A stretch of DNA of 64,000 nucleotides from G965215045 sp965215045 (GTDB lineage: Bacteria; Pseudomonadota; Gammaproteobacteria; JABABF01), in NCBI GenBank assembly GCA_965215045.1, contig OZ244031.1, positions 2,018,958 to 2,082,957 on the forward strand. Reading direction: 5' to 3'. Shown here in pieces: positions 7,813 through 16,393 of the stretch (its first letter is position 1; every line of letters begins with the position of its first letter). A program made the position numbers and the translations under genes. The notes beneath the pieces are model-generated. The model had not been told where the DNA came from and did not search any database. It saw nothing but the letters and a program-made list of their open reading frames with translations.

Positions 7813-10584
7813 GTGAGCGATTTTGCCAAAGAAATACAAGTTGTTCCCATAGAGGAGGAGCTTAAAAAGTCCTACTTAGACTATGCGATGAGCGTGATCA
7901 TAGGCCGCGCATTGCCCGATGTTCGCGATGGTTTCAAGCCGGTGCATCGCCGCATTCTCTACGCCATGCGCGAACTGGGCAACGACTGGGATAAACCGTA
8001 CAAGAAATCCGCCCGGGTAGTCGGCGACGTCATCGGCAAGTACCATCCGCACGGTGACGCCGCGGTCTACGAAACCATCGTGCGCATGGCGCAGCCGTTT
8101 GCCATGCGCTACCTGCTGGTGGACGGACAGGGAAATTTTGGTTCGGTAGACGGCGATGCACCCGCCGCCATGCGTTACACCGAGATTCGCATGAGCCGTT
8201 TTGCGCAACAGTTGCTGGCGGACATCGAGTGTGAAACCGTGGATTTTGCGCCGAATTACGACGGCACCGAACAGATCCCCCAGGTATTGCCGACGCGCGT
8301 CCCCCACCTGCTGGTCAATGGCTCCTCGGGTATCGCTGTCGGCATGGCGACCAACGTGCCACCGCACAACCTGGCCGAAGTGTGCCGGGCCTGCCAGGCA
8401 CTGTTGGAAAATCCCGGCCTGGACCTGGAACAGCTGCTGGAATACATCCCGGGGCCGGATTTTCCCACCGCGGGGCTGATTAACGGCCGCGCCGGCATCG
8501 TCTCGGCGTACCGCACCGGGCGCGGCCGCCTTCTTTTGCGCGCCCGCGCCCGCATCGAGGACGGTGACAAAAGCGCGCGCCAGAGAATTATCATCAGTGA
8601 GCTTCCCTACCGGGTCAACAAGGCGCGCCTGGTCGAACGGATCGCCGAACTGGTGCGCGAGAAAAAACTGCAGGGTATCGCCGAATTGCGAGACGAGTCC
8701 GACAAGGACGGCATTCGCATCGTGGTGGAGCTGCGCCAGGGAGAGATCGGCGAAGTGGTGCTGAACAATCTTTATTCCCGGGGCGGTCTGCAGACCAGCT
8801 TCGGCATCAACATGGTGACCCTGGTCGAGGGCAGTCCCCGCCTGCTCAATCTCAAGGAGGTCCTGGAGGCTTTTTTACAGCACCGGCGCGAGGTGGTGAC
8901 GCGCCGCACCCTGTTCTTGCTGCGCAAGGCCCGGCAGCGGGCCCACCTGCTGGAGGCCCTGCTGCTGGCCTCCGCGCACATCGATACCGTGGTGGAGACT
9001 ATTCGGCAGGCTGCATCGCCGGCTGCAGCACGGGAACAATTGCTGGCCCGGACCTGGACGCCCTCGTCCATACTGCTGGGTATGCTGGCGGAACTTGCGA
9101 CCGGGGAACACCGACCCGAGGACCTGGGTGCCGAATACGGCCTGGTCGAAGAGCAGGGTCAGCAGCTGTATCGTTTTTCACCGGAGCAGGTGCAGGCGAT
9201 ACTGGAACTGCGTCTGCAGCGGCTCACCGGCTTGGAGCAGCAAAAGATTAAGGATGAATATGAAAATAAAATCAAGGATATAAAGAAATATATTCAGATA
9301 CTTTCTGAACCGGATATGCTGCGCGAGGTGATTCGCGATGAGCTGCGGGAACTGGTCGATGGCTACGGGGATGAGCGGCGCACGGAAATTGTCGAATCGC
9401 AGCTGGACCTGGAGGAGGAGGACCTGGTGCAAAACGAACGCCGGGTCTTCAGCCTGACCCGGGACGGCTATGCCATCGCCCAGTCCCTGGAGGAGTATCG
9501 CTCCCAGAGGCGGGGCGGGCAGGGCCGTTCAGGGGCTGCGGTCAAGGAGGAGGATCTGATCGAACAGCTGTTTGTCGCCGAAGCCCTGGATACCCTGCTC
9601 TGTTTCAGCAACCTGGGCCGGGTGTATTCCCTGCGCGCCTTTCGCATTCCCAGGGCGAGTCTCAACACGCGCGGACGCCCGCTGGCCAACCTGCTGTCCC
9701 TGCAGGAGGGGGAGCAGATCTGCATGATACGGCCGCTGCGCGCCTCCACCGATGAATACCTGTTGTTGTGCACCGCCCGGGGCAAGGTCAAAAGAACCCC
9801 CATGCAGGCCTTTAAAAATCTGCGCCGCAACGGGCTGCGCGCCCTGCGCCTGGTGGAGGGCGATACCCTGGTCAGCGTGCAGGTGGCCACGGCCGATGCA
9901 GACCTGATGTTGTTTGGCAGCAATGGCCGCTGCTGCCGCTTCGCCGTCGACCGGGTGCGGGCGTCGGGGCGCAATGCACAGGGAGTGCGCGGCATGCGTC
10001 TGCGGGACGGGGCGCAGGTGGTCGCCGCCATTGTGCCGGGGCAGGGAGAAATTCTCTGCATCAGTGAAAACGGCTACGGCAAGCGCAGCCGGCTGGAAGA
10101 TTTTCCACGCAAGGGCCGCGGCGGCCTGGGGGTCATCGCACTGCGCACCAACGAGCGCAACAGTGCCCTGGTGGCGGCCGTGCAGGTGAGCGCGGCAGAT
10201 GAACTGATCGTGATCAGCGATCGCGGCACGCTGGTGCGTGTTCCCATCGCCGAGATTTCCGTGATCGGACGCAATACCCAGGGCGTGCGCATCGCGCGCC
10301 TGCGCCGGGGTGAAAAAGTGGCGGCAGTGGCGCGCGTGCCGGGCAACGGGGAACTGCAGTTTGCACAGGGTGCAAGCAGGGGCGGTGCCGCAGAAGGCGA
10401 GGGTGCAAGCAGGGGCAGTGCGGGTCCGCAGGAACCGAGGGCACTTCCGGGACCGGCGTGCGAGCAGGGGCAGGGCCGCGGGGGAGGAGAGCGAGGGCAC
10501 TTCCGGGACCGACGTCGGGACCCGGGCCGCGGGGGAGGAGACCGACTTCGAGAGTCCGTCTGCGGAGGATGCGGCGGATCTTGA
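7813..10584 (+). CDS. gyrA: DNA gyrase subunit A
   Basis: The 923-residue DNA cleavage and rejoining subunit of gyrase, which introduces negative supercoils as GyrA2B2. The start is GTG 7813, giving the standard N-terminus MSDFAKEIQVVPIEEELKKS. The catalytic tyrosine is Y122 (MRYTEIRM). The quinolone-resistance-determining region reads KYHPHGDAAVYETI, with Ala at 83 and Glu at 87 (E. coli Ser83 and Asp87). The six-bladed C-terminal pinwheel runs to about residue 845. The last ~75 residues are odd: instead of an acidic tail the frame turns Gly/Arg-rich within short DNA repeats and stops at 10584. An acidic tail (DFESPSAEDAADLDGDV) lies in the +1 frame up to 10612. The core is intact; the tail looks frameshifted, biologically or by assembly. 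Confidence 0.96.
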   Translation: MSDFAKEIQVVPIEEELKKSYLDYAMSVIIGRALPDVRDGFKPVHRRILYAMRELGNDWDKPYKKSARVVGDVIGKYHPHGDAAVYETIVRMAQPFAMRYLLVDGQGNFGSVDGDAPAAMRYTEIRMSRFAQQLLADIECETVDFAPNYDGTEQIPQVLPTRVPHLLVNGSSGIAVGMATNVPPHNLAEVCRACQALLENPGLDLEQLLEYIPGPDFPTAGLINGRAGIVSAYRTGRGRLLLRARARIEDGDKSARQRIIISELPYRVNKARLVERIAELVREKKLQGIAELRDESDKDGIRIVVELRQGEIGEVVLNNLYSRGGLQTSFGINMVTLVEGSPRLLNLKEVLEAFLQHRREVVTRRTLFLLRKARQRAHLLEALLLASAHIDTVVETIRQAASPAAAREQLLARTWTPSSILLGMLAELATGEHRPEDLGAEYGLVEEQGQQLYRFSPEQVQAILELRLQRLTGLEQQKIKDEYENKIKDIKKYIQILSEPDMLREVIRDELRELVDGYGDERRTEIVESQLDLEEEDLVQNERRVFSLTRDGYAIAQSLEEYRSQRRGGQGRSGAAVKEEDLIEQLFVAEALDTLLCFSNLGRVYSLRAFRIPRASLNTRGRPLANLLSLQEGEQICMIRPLRASTDEYLLLCTARGKVKRTPMQAFKNLRRNGLRALRLVEGDTLVSVQVATADADLMLFGSNGRCCRFAVDRVRASGRNAQGVRGMRLRDGAQVVAAIVPGQGEILCISENGYGKRSRLEDFPRKGRGGLGVIALRTNERNSALVAAVQVSAADELIVISDRGTLVRVPIAEISVIGRNTQGVRIARLRRGEKVAAVARVPGNGELQFAQGASRGGAAEGEGASRGSAGPQEPRALPGPACEQGQGRGGGERGHFRDRRRDPGRGGGDRLRESVCGGCGGS
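10366..10544 (+). repeat. Short direct repeats in the gyrA tail
   Basis: Two nested repeat families fill the end of gyrA. A GGGTGCAAGCAGGGGC motif recurs 33 bp apart (near 10369 and 10402). A GAGGGCACTTCCGGGACCG motif starts at 10437 and 10493 (56 bp apart), each followed by GGCCGCGGGGGAGGAGA (about 10474 and 10526). The 56-bp step is not a multiple of three, so gain or loss of a unit shifts the GyrA tail frame. Confidence 0.8.
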
Positions 10585-10616
10585 CGGGGATGTTGAGCGG
10601 GAGACGGACTGAGCGC

Positions 10617-11699
10617 GTGGCGCGCAACTACAATTTCAGCGCCGGGCCGGCCATGCTGCCGGAGGCGGTGCTGCGCCAGGCGGCGGCGGAGTTGCTGGAC
10701 TGGCAGGAGCTGGGCGCATCGGTGGTCGAGATCAGTCACCGCAGCGCCGAGTTCAGCGCACTGGCCGAACGGGCGGAGCAGGACCTGCGCACCCTGCTGC
10801 AGATCCCCGCAGAGTACGCGGTGCTGTTTTTGCAGGGCGGTGCCACGGCGCAGTTTGCCTTCGTGCCCTTGAATCTCCTGGGCGACTGCAAAACAGCGGA
10901 TTACGTGGACACCGGGCACTGGTCGCAGAAGGCGATTGCCGAGGCCGGGCGTTACTGCGAGGTGCGGGTGGTTGCAAGCCCGGGCGAGGACGCCCGACAT
11001 CTGCTGCCGCCGGCGAACGAGTGGCCCCTGGATGCCGATGCGGCGTACCTGCATTACACCGCCAATGAGACCATCGACGGCGTGGAATTTCACGAGACGC
11101 CGGACAGTGCCGGGACACCCCTGGTCTCCGACATGTCCTCCAACCTGCTCTCGCGCCCGCTGGAGATCGAACGTTTTGGCCTGGTCTATGCCGGTGCGCA
11201 GAAAAATATCGGCCCGGCGGGACTCTGCATCGTGATCGTCCACCGTGAACTGTTGCAGCGGGGGGCTGCGACCGTGCCCTCGGTGTTTTGCTACCGGGCG
11301 CAGGCCGAGCGGGCGTCGATGTTGAATACCCCGCCGAGCTTTGCCTGGTATGTCGCCAGCCTGGTCTTTCGCTGGTTGCTGGAGCAGGGCGGGGTTGCCG
11401 AGATGGAACGGCGCAATATTCGCAAGTCGGGGATGCTCTATGCGCTCATCGACGAGAGTGATTTTTATTGCAACCGGGTGCCGCCTGAAAACCGCTCGCG
11501 CATGAACGTGCCCTTCCAACTGGCAGACCCCGCACTCGAGTCCCGGTTTCTCACGGAAGCGTCGGCGGCGGGGCTCTGCAACCTGCGTGGGCACCGTGCC
11601 GTCGGCGGCATGCGCGCCAGTATCTACAACGCGATGCCGGAACAAGGGGTGCAATTGCTGGCGGATTTCATGCGGGATTTTGAGAGCCGGTGCAGCTGA
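10617..11699 (+). CDS. serC: Phosphoserine aminotransferase
   Basis: A 360-residue PLP enzyme converting 3-phosphohydroxypyruvate to O-phosphoserine in serine synthesis, and also used in pyridoxal phosphate synthesis. The start GTG 10617 is chosen because it gives the conserved N-terminus ARNYNFSAGPAMLPE; the frame is open much further upstream only because of the gyrA repeats. The PLP lysine is K196 in GAQKNIGPAG, and EISHRSAEF and VPFQL motifs of the family are present. Length matches E. coli SerC. It lies immediately after the out-of-frame acidic gyrA tail, with a 4-base gap to that frame's stop at 10612. The gyrA-serC-pheA-hisC order is conserved in pseudomonads. Confidence 0.95.
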   Translation: MARNYNFSAGPAMLPEAVLRQAAAELLDWQELGASVVEISHRSAEFSALAERAEQDLRTLLQIPAEYAVLFLQGGATAQFAFVPLNLLGDCKTADYVDTGHWSQKAIAEAGRYCEVRVVASPGEDARHLLPPANEWPLDADAAYLHYTANETIDGVEFHETPDSAGTPLVSDMSSNLLSRPLEIERFGLVYAGAQKNIGPAGLCIVIVHRELLQRGAATVPSVFCYRAQAERASMLNTPPSFAWYVASLVFRWLLEQGGVAEMERRNIRKSGMLYALIDESDFYCNRVPPENRSRMNVPFQLADPALESRFLTEASAAGLCNLRGHRAVGGMRASIYNAMPEQGVQLLADFMRDFESRCS

Positions 11700-11729
11700 T
11701 GTGCGCGCTGTGTACGCGGGGACGCTGGG

Positions 11730-11735
11730 TATAAT
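11730..11735 (+). promoter_or_regulatory. Possible -10 box before pheA
   Basis: A consensus TATAAT sits 54 bases before pheA in the 90-base serC-pheA gap. No clear -35 and no exact TGn extension are seen. I find no attenuator-type phenylalanine leader peptide in this short gap. Confidence 0.3.
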
Positions 11736-11789
11736 GCGCGGTCGCTGCGTGTTTCTGCTCCCGTCACCCGTGCACGCGGCTTCCCGATC

Positions 11790-12911
11790 ATGAGCACCGA
11801 GTCCAAGGATCCACTGGCGCAACTGCGCGATCAGATCGATGCGGTGGACCGCCGCCTGCTCGAGTTGATGACCGAGCGCGCGGAACTGGCACGCCGGGTT
11901 GGTGAGGCCAAGCGTCGCGAGAGCGGGGACGGAGAACCGGAGTTCTACCGTGCAGAACGCGAGGCGCAGGTGCTGCGCAGGATGCGGGAATTAAATCCCG
12001 GGCCGATGAAAGACGAGACGATCGCCGCCGTGTTTCGCGAGATCATGTCTGGTTGCCTGGCACTTTCCAAGGTACTGACGATCGCATACCTGGGGCCCGC
12101 CGGCACCTTCACCGAGGAGGCGGCGGTCAAGCATTTCGGCCACGCGGCCCGGGTCATGCCCCGGGGCACGATCTCCGACGTGTTCGCCGGCGTGGAATCC
12201 GGGGAGGCGGAGTACGGGGTGGCACCGGTGGAGAATTCCACCGAGGGCATGGTCTCGCATACCCTGGACAGTTTCCTGGACTCGCCGCTGCATATCTGCG
12301 GCGAGGTGATCCTGCCCGTGCGCTTGCACTTGATGGTGCGCGAGGGGACGCCCCATGAACACGTCCAGTGGATCTGCGCCCATGAGCAGGCCCTGGCGCA
12401 ATGCCGCAACTGGCTGGAGCGCAACTGGAAGGGCGTCGGGCAACAGGCCGCTTCCAGCAACGGCGAAGCGGCGCGGCGCGCCGCGGAAACGGCCGGTATG
12501 GCGGCACTGGCCGGGGCCTCGGCGGCGGAGCACTACGGCCTGCAGGTACTGGAACGCAATGTCCAGGATCTCGGCGACAACACCACGCGCTTCCTGGTGA
12601 TCGGAAGGGAGAAAGTGCGGCCCAGCGGCCGGGACAAAAGCTCGATCATCGCCTCGGTCAAGAACCGCCCCGGCGCACTCTACGAATTGCTGGAGCCATT
12701 CCGCGATGCCGGCATCCAACTGACCCGCCTGGAGTCGCGTCCCTCCCGCGGGGAAACCTGGACGTACGTGTTTTTTATCGAATTCGAAGGCCATGAAGAC
12801 GAGGAAAAGATCGCGGGGGTGCTGGAACAACTGCAACAGTCCACGGTGATTCTGAAACGCCTGGGCTCCTATCCCCGCGCTCCCTTGGATGAGGGGAGCG
12901 GCCCGGCATGA
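11790..12911 (+). CDS. pheA: Chorismate mutase / prephenate dehydratase (P-protein)
   Basis: A 373-residue bifunctional enzyme making phenylpyruvate from chorismate for phenylalanine synthesis. Residues 1-90 are an AroQ-type mutase (LRDQIDAVDRRLLELMTERAELARRVGEAK). Residues ~97-275 are the dehydratase with VENSTEGMV and the catalytic DNTTRFLVI motif. Residues ~290-365 form an ACT domain (NRPGALYELLEPF, LESRPSRGETW) that binds phenylalanine for feedback control. Stop overlaps the hisC start by four bases (ATGA), so the two are translationally coupled. The domain order and length match the gammaproteobacterial enzyme. Confidence 0.96.
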   Translation: MSTESKDPLAQLRDQIDAVDRRLLELMTERAELARRVGEAKRRESGDGEPEFYRAEREAQVLRRMRELNPGPMKDETIAAVFREIMSGCLALSKVLTIAYLGPAGTFTEEAAVKHFGHAARVMPRGTISDVFAGVESGEAEYGVAPVENSTEGMVSHTLDSFLDSPLHICGEVILPVRLHLMVREGTPHEHVQWICAHEQALAQCRNWLERNWKGVGQQAASSNGEAARRAAETAGMAALAGASAAEHYGLQVLERNVQDLGDNTTRFLVIGREKVRPSGRDKSSIIASVKNRPGALYELLEPFRDAGIQLTRLESRPSRGETWTYVFFIEFEGHEDEEKIAGVLEQLQQSTVILKRLGSYPRAPLDEGSGPA

Positions 12912-14035
12912 AACCGGATTTCGCCGCCCTGGCGAATCCGGGTGCGCGGCAGATCGCCCCCTATATCCCCGGCCGCCCGGCGCAAAGCCTGCTGCCGCAG
13001 GAACAATTCGACAGCGCGCTGCAACTGGCGAGCAATGAAAACCCGTTGGGTGCCGGCAGCCTGGCCCGGGAGGCGGCAGAGCGCGCACTCTCAGAGATCG
13101 CACGCTATCCCGATGCCGATGCCTTCCGGCTGCGGCAGACCCTGGCGCAGAAACTGGGGGTCGACACCGCGCGCCTGGTGTTTGGCAACGGTTCCAACGA
13201 GGTGCTGATCCTGCTGGCACTGTGTTTCCTGCACCCGGGCGTCTCGGCGGTCTATTCGCGCCATGCGTTCGTGGTCTACCCGCAGGCGGTGCAGATCAGC
13301 GGTGCCCGCGCATTGGTCGCTCCCGCCCGGGACTGGGGCCATGACCTGGAGGCCATGCTGGCACTGTGCCGGGAAGACACGCGCATGGTTTTCATTGCCA
13401 ATCCCAACAATCCCACGGGTTCCTGGGTCAGTGCAGCAGAGTTGCGGCACTTCCTGGAACAACTGCCGGGCGAGGTACTGGTGGTACTGGACGAGGCGTA
13501 CTGCGAATACGTCAGGTCTGCGGATTACCCGGACAGCCTGGCCCTGCAGACCGAATTTCCCAACCTGGTGGTGACCCGCAGTTTCTCGAAGATTCACGGG
13601 CTCGCCGCCCTGCGCGCCGGTTACGGCATCGCCGAACCGCAGATCACCGGCCTGTTACAGCGCGTGCGCCAGCCATTCAATCTCAACCACATCGCCCAGG
13701 AGGCGGCTTGTGCGGCACTGGAAGATGGGCAACACCTGGACCAGAGCCGGGCACTCAACGCCGAGGGCCTGGCACTCCTGCAGCGGGAATTGCCGCGCCG
13801 GGACCTGGAGTGCGTTCCCTCGATCGCGAACTTCCTGTGTTTTCGTGCACCGCCGGGTTGCCAGGCGCAGGCACTGTACGAAGCACTGCTGCAACGAGGC
13901 GTGATCGTGCGACCGGTCGAGCAGGTCTACGATATGCCCGGGTACCTGCGGGTCAGCGTCGGCCGGCCCGCGGACAACGAACGTTTCCTGGCGGTGCTGG
14001 ACGAAGCGCTGGACCAGTTGCAGCGGGCCCGCTGA
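12908..14035 (+). CDS. hisC: Histidinol-phosphate / aromatic aminotransferase
   Basis: A 375-residue class II PLP aminotransferase of the HisC2 type. It contains NENPLG near the N-terminus, NPNNPTG, the conserved LDEAYCEY, and the PLP lysine K228 in RSFSKIHGLAALRAGYG. In this position, between pheA and tyrA, HisC2 enzymes typically also transaminate phenylpyruvate or hydroxyphenylpyruvate, the products of the flanking enzymes. A role in aromatic amino acid synthesis is therefore likely alongside or instead of histidine synthesis. It starts inside the pheA stop (ATGA), and 35 bases separate it from tyrA. Confidence 0.93.
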   Translation: MKPDFAALANPGARQIAPYIPGRPAQSLLPQEQFDSALQLASNENPLGAGSLAREAAERALSEIARYPDADAFRLRQTLAQKLGVDTARLVFGNGSNEVLILLALCFLHPGVSAVYSRHAFVVYPQAVQISGARALVAPARDWGHDLEAMLALCREDTRMVFIANPNNPTGSWVSAAELRHFLEQLPGEVLVVLDEAYCEYVRSADYPDSLALQTEFPNLVVTRSFSKIHGLAALRAGYGIAEPQITGLLQRVRQPFNLNHIAQEAACAALEDGQHLDQSRALNAEGLALLQRELPRRDLECVPSIANFLCFRAPPGCQAQALYEALLQRGVIVRPVEQVYDMPGYLRVSVGRPADNERFLAVLDEALDQLQRAR

Positions 14036-14070
14036 AAACCCGTGCACTGCATCTTGCCGTCGCCCCGTTC

Positions 14071-14955
14071 ATGAGTGCCGGGAGACTGAAGCGCGTAGTG
14101 ATTGCGGGCCTGGGCCTGATCGGCGGCTCCGTCGCCGGTGCCCTCAAGCGCAATGATCTGTGTGATGAAGTGCTGGGCTGGGTGCGCCGCCCGGAGCCGC
14201 TGGAAATCGCCGGCAAGCGCGGCTGGGTCGACGGCGGCGGCACGGATCTGCCGGCACTGGCCCGGGATGCCGAGCTGGTGTTGATCGCCGTGCCGCTGGC
14301 GAGCCTTCGGTCGACCCTGGAACATCTGCGCCCCCTGGCGGACGGGGAGACCGTGCTCACGGATGCGGTCAGCGTCAAGTGCGAAGTGTTGGAGCAGGTG
14401 CGCGGGGTTTTTGGCGGGGTGCCGCAGAATTTTGTCCCCGGGCATCCCATTGCGGGCTCGGAGCGGGACGGCGTGGCGGCCGCCGACCCGGAGTTATTCC
14501 GGGGACGCAAAACCGTGCTGACGCCGACGGCGGAAACCGCAGAAGTGGCCTTGCACAAGGTGCGCATGCTGTGGCGGGGTGTCGGTGCCAAAATCCTGGA
14601 ATTGTCGCCGGAAGAGCACGATGCGGCGTTGGCGGCCACCAGTCACCTGCCACACCTGCTGGCCTATGCCGCCATGCAGCTGCTGGAGGAGGAGGGCGGA
14701 GAGCAGCTCCTGCGCCTGGGCGGCAGTGGACTGGAAGACTTCAGCCGCATTGCCGGGGCCGACCCCGCGCTGTGGCGCGACATCAGCCTGGCCAATCGCG
14801 AGGCCCTGCAGAAACTGCTGGAACGTTTTGAGGGGAACTTGCAAGAGCTGCGCCGGCATCTGCAGAGCGGCGATGGTCGGGCCCTGCAAAAGATGTTTGC
14901 CCGGGCACAAAAATTACGCCGCGCCTTGCAGGCTTCAAAAACGGCAAAACAATGA
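14071..14955 (+). CDS. tyrA: Prephenate dehydrogenase
   Basis: A 294-residue NAD(P)-dependent enzyme that oxidatively decarboxylates prephenate to hydroxyphenylpyruvate for tyrosine. The start ATG 14071 gives MSAGRLKRVVIAGLGLIGGSVAGAL, with the Rossmann motif GLGLIGGS directly at the N-terminus. The GHPIAGSERDGV and ATSHLPHLLAYA motifs are typical of TyrA. In Pseudomonas tyrA and aroA form one fused gene; here they are separate frames whose junction has been duplicated. The tyrA stop (14953-14955) overlaps the ATG of the truncated aroA copy, not the intact one. The frame is open far upstream, but that is a high-GC shadow over hisC. Confidence 0.94.
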   Translation: MSAGRLKRVVIAGLGLIGGSVAGALKRNDLCDEVLGWVRRPEPLEIAGKRGWVDGGGTDLPALARDAELVLIAVPLASLRSTLEHLRPLADGETVLTDAVSVKCEVLEQVRGVFGGVPQNFVPGHPIAGSERDGVAAADPELFRGRKTVLTPTAETAEVALHKVRMLWRGVGAKILELSPEEHDAALAATSHLPHLLAYAAMQLLEEEGGEQLLRLGGSGLEDFSRIAGADPALWRDISLANREALQKLLERFEGNLQELRRHLQSGDGRALQKMFARAQKLRRALQASKTAKQ

Positions 14956-15161
14956 CCAGGTGCCTGGATTATCAAGTGGCGGGGGGCGGCCAGCTGTCGG
15001 GGACCCTGCGTCTGCCGGGCGACAAGTCGATCGCACACCGCGCCCTGCAGGTTTCAAAAACGGCAAAACAATGACCAGGCGTCTGGATTATCAAGTGGCG
15101 GGGGGCGGCCAGCTGTCGGGGACCCTGCGTCTGCCGGGCGACAAGTCGATCGCACACCGCG
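14924..15161 (+). repeat. 119-bp tandem duplication across the tyrA-aroA junction
   Basis: Two 119-bp copies (14924-15042 and 15043-15161) differ at only a few bases. Each holds the last codons of tyrA and the first ~30 codons of aroA with its ATG (14952 and 15071). The ATGA overlap of stop and start is reproduced in both copies. Because 119 is not a multiple of three, the first copy cannot run into aroA and instead closes on the second ATG. The near identity indicates a recent event. Confidence 0.95.
14952..15074 (+). pseudogene. Truncated 40-residue aroA head (decoy frame)
   Basis: The upstream copy of the aroA start encodes 40 residues. The first 31 are AroA-like, down to the KSIAHRAL motif. 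They are followed by QVSKTAKQ, which is the duplicated tyrA tail read in another frame. It begins in the tyrA stop (ATGA, 14952-14955) and ends in the aroA start (ATGA, 15071-15074), so a chain of stop-restart coupling tyrA, decoy, aroA is possible. It lacks nearly the whole enzyme and cannot be catalytic. Confidence 0.85.
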
Positions 15162-16393
15162 CCCTGATCCTGGGGGCCCTGGCCCGGGGCGAGACGCGCA
15201 TCCGCAACTTCTTGTACAGCGCGGATTGCCTGGCGACCCGGGAAGCACTGCACTCGCTGGGCGTGCGCATTGAAGAAGGTGCCGGGGCGGAGTTGTGCAT
15301 ACAGGGTTGCGGCCGGCAAAATTTTCGCGCCCCCGGGCGGGCACTCGACTTGGGCAACTCGGGCACGGGACTGCGGCTTCTGGCCGGGGTCCTGGCGGGC
15401 TGTTCTTTTGACAGCGTGTTGACCGGTGACGCCAGCTTGCGGTGCCGGCCCATGCAGCGCATCATCTCACCGCTGCGGCAGATGGGCGCGGACCTGCAAT
15501 GCGAGGAAGGCGGCCTGGCACCCCTGCGCTTCGCCCCGGTTCCCGAACTGTGTGGCATCGAGCACCAGATGGAAGTGGCGAGTGCCCAACTCAAGTCCTG
15601 CCTGTTGCTGGCGGGACTGGTCGCCCGGGGTGCCACTTGCATCGTCGAGCCGCAAGCGAGTCGCGATCACACCGAACGGATGCTGGAGCATTTTGGTTGC
15701 CAGTTGCAACGTTCGTCGACGCGCGTGTGCATCACCGGCGGTGCCCACCTGGAGGGACGCGAGCTCGAGCTCCCGGGGGATCTCTCTTCGGCGATGTTCG
15801 CCATCGTCGCGGCCTGTATCAGCGAGGGCTCCCGGTTGCGGGTCGAGGGCGTGGGGATTAATCCAACGCGCAGCGGCGGTCTGGAGATCCTGCAGGACAT
15901 GGGTGCTGCGCTCAGCATTGGCAATGAGCGGGAACTGTGCGGGGAACCGGTCGCCGACCTGGAGATCGAAGGCGGAGCTGCACTGCGCGGCACGGAGATC
16001 CCGCCGGAGCGGGTGCCGCGTGCCATCGACGAGTTCCCGGCCCTGTTCATCGCCGCTGCCTGCGCCCGCGGCGAGACCGTGCTGCGGGGAGCCGCGGAAT
16101 TGCGCCTCAAGGAGAGCGACCGGCTGGCGGCCATGGCCGAAGGTCTGCGCCTGCTGGGAGTGGAACTGGAATTATTTGCCGACGGGATTCGCATCTGCGG
16201 GCGACAGCAATTCTGCTCGGCGGAGCTGGACAGCCGGGGAGACCACCGGGTGGCGATGGCCTTCGCCGTGGCGGCCCTGCGCACACCGACGGGTCTGCGG
16301 GTGCGGGACTGTGCCAACGTGCGCACCTCGTGGCCGGATTTTGTTCCCAGTCTCAGCAGGCTGGGCCTGCAGGTTTCAGAGACCGCCGCATGA
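15071..16393 (+). CDS. aroA: EPSP synthase (3-phosphoshikimate 1-carboxyvinyltransferase)
   Basis: A 440-residue enzyme of the shikimate pathway, transferring enolpyruvate from PEP to shikimate-3-phosphate. The start is ATG 15071 in the second copy of the junction duplication. Motifs in order: GDKSIAHRAL (residues ~22-31), LDLGNSGTGLRLLAG (~92-106), ASAQLKSCLLLAGL, the PEP-binding RLKESDRL, and DCANVRTSWPDF near the C-terminus. Length fits the family. The stop overlaps cmk (ATGA). In E. coli and Pseudomonas aroA also precedes cmk and rpsA, or is fused to tyrA, so this order is conserved. Confidence 0.95.
   Translation: MTRRLDYQVAGGGQLSGTLRLPGDKSIAHRALILGALARGETRIRNFLYSADCLATREALHSLGVRIEEGAGAELCIQGCGRQNFRAPGRALDLGNSGTGLRLLAGVLAGCSFDSVLTGDASLRCRPMQRIISPLRQMGADLQCEEGGLAPLRFAPVPELCGIEHQMEVASAQLKSCLLLAGLVARGATCIVEPQASRDHTERMLEHFGCQLQRSSTRVCITGGAHLEGRELELPGDLSSAMFAIVAACISEGSRLRVEGVGINPTRSGGLEILQDMGAALSIGNERELCGEPVADLEIEGGAALRGTEIPPERVPRAIDEFPALFIAAACARGETVLRGAAELRLKESDRLAAMAEGLRLLGVELELFADGIRICGRQQFCSAELDSRGDHRVAMAFAVAALRTPTGLRVRDCANVRTSWPDFVPSLSRLGLQVSETAA

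Noticed and set aside
11700..11789. tRNA or attenuator before pheA
   Set aside because: No cloverleaf and no Phe-rich leader peptide in this gap; none of the other gaps shows a tRNA either.
14579..15070. N-terminal extension of aroA
   Set aside because: The frame is open upstream over tyrA, but that region is tyrA in its own frame; AroA homology begins at ATG 15071.
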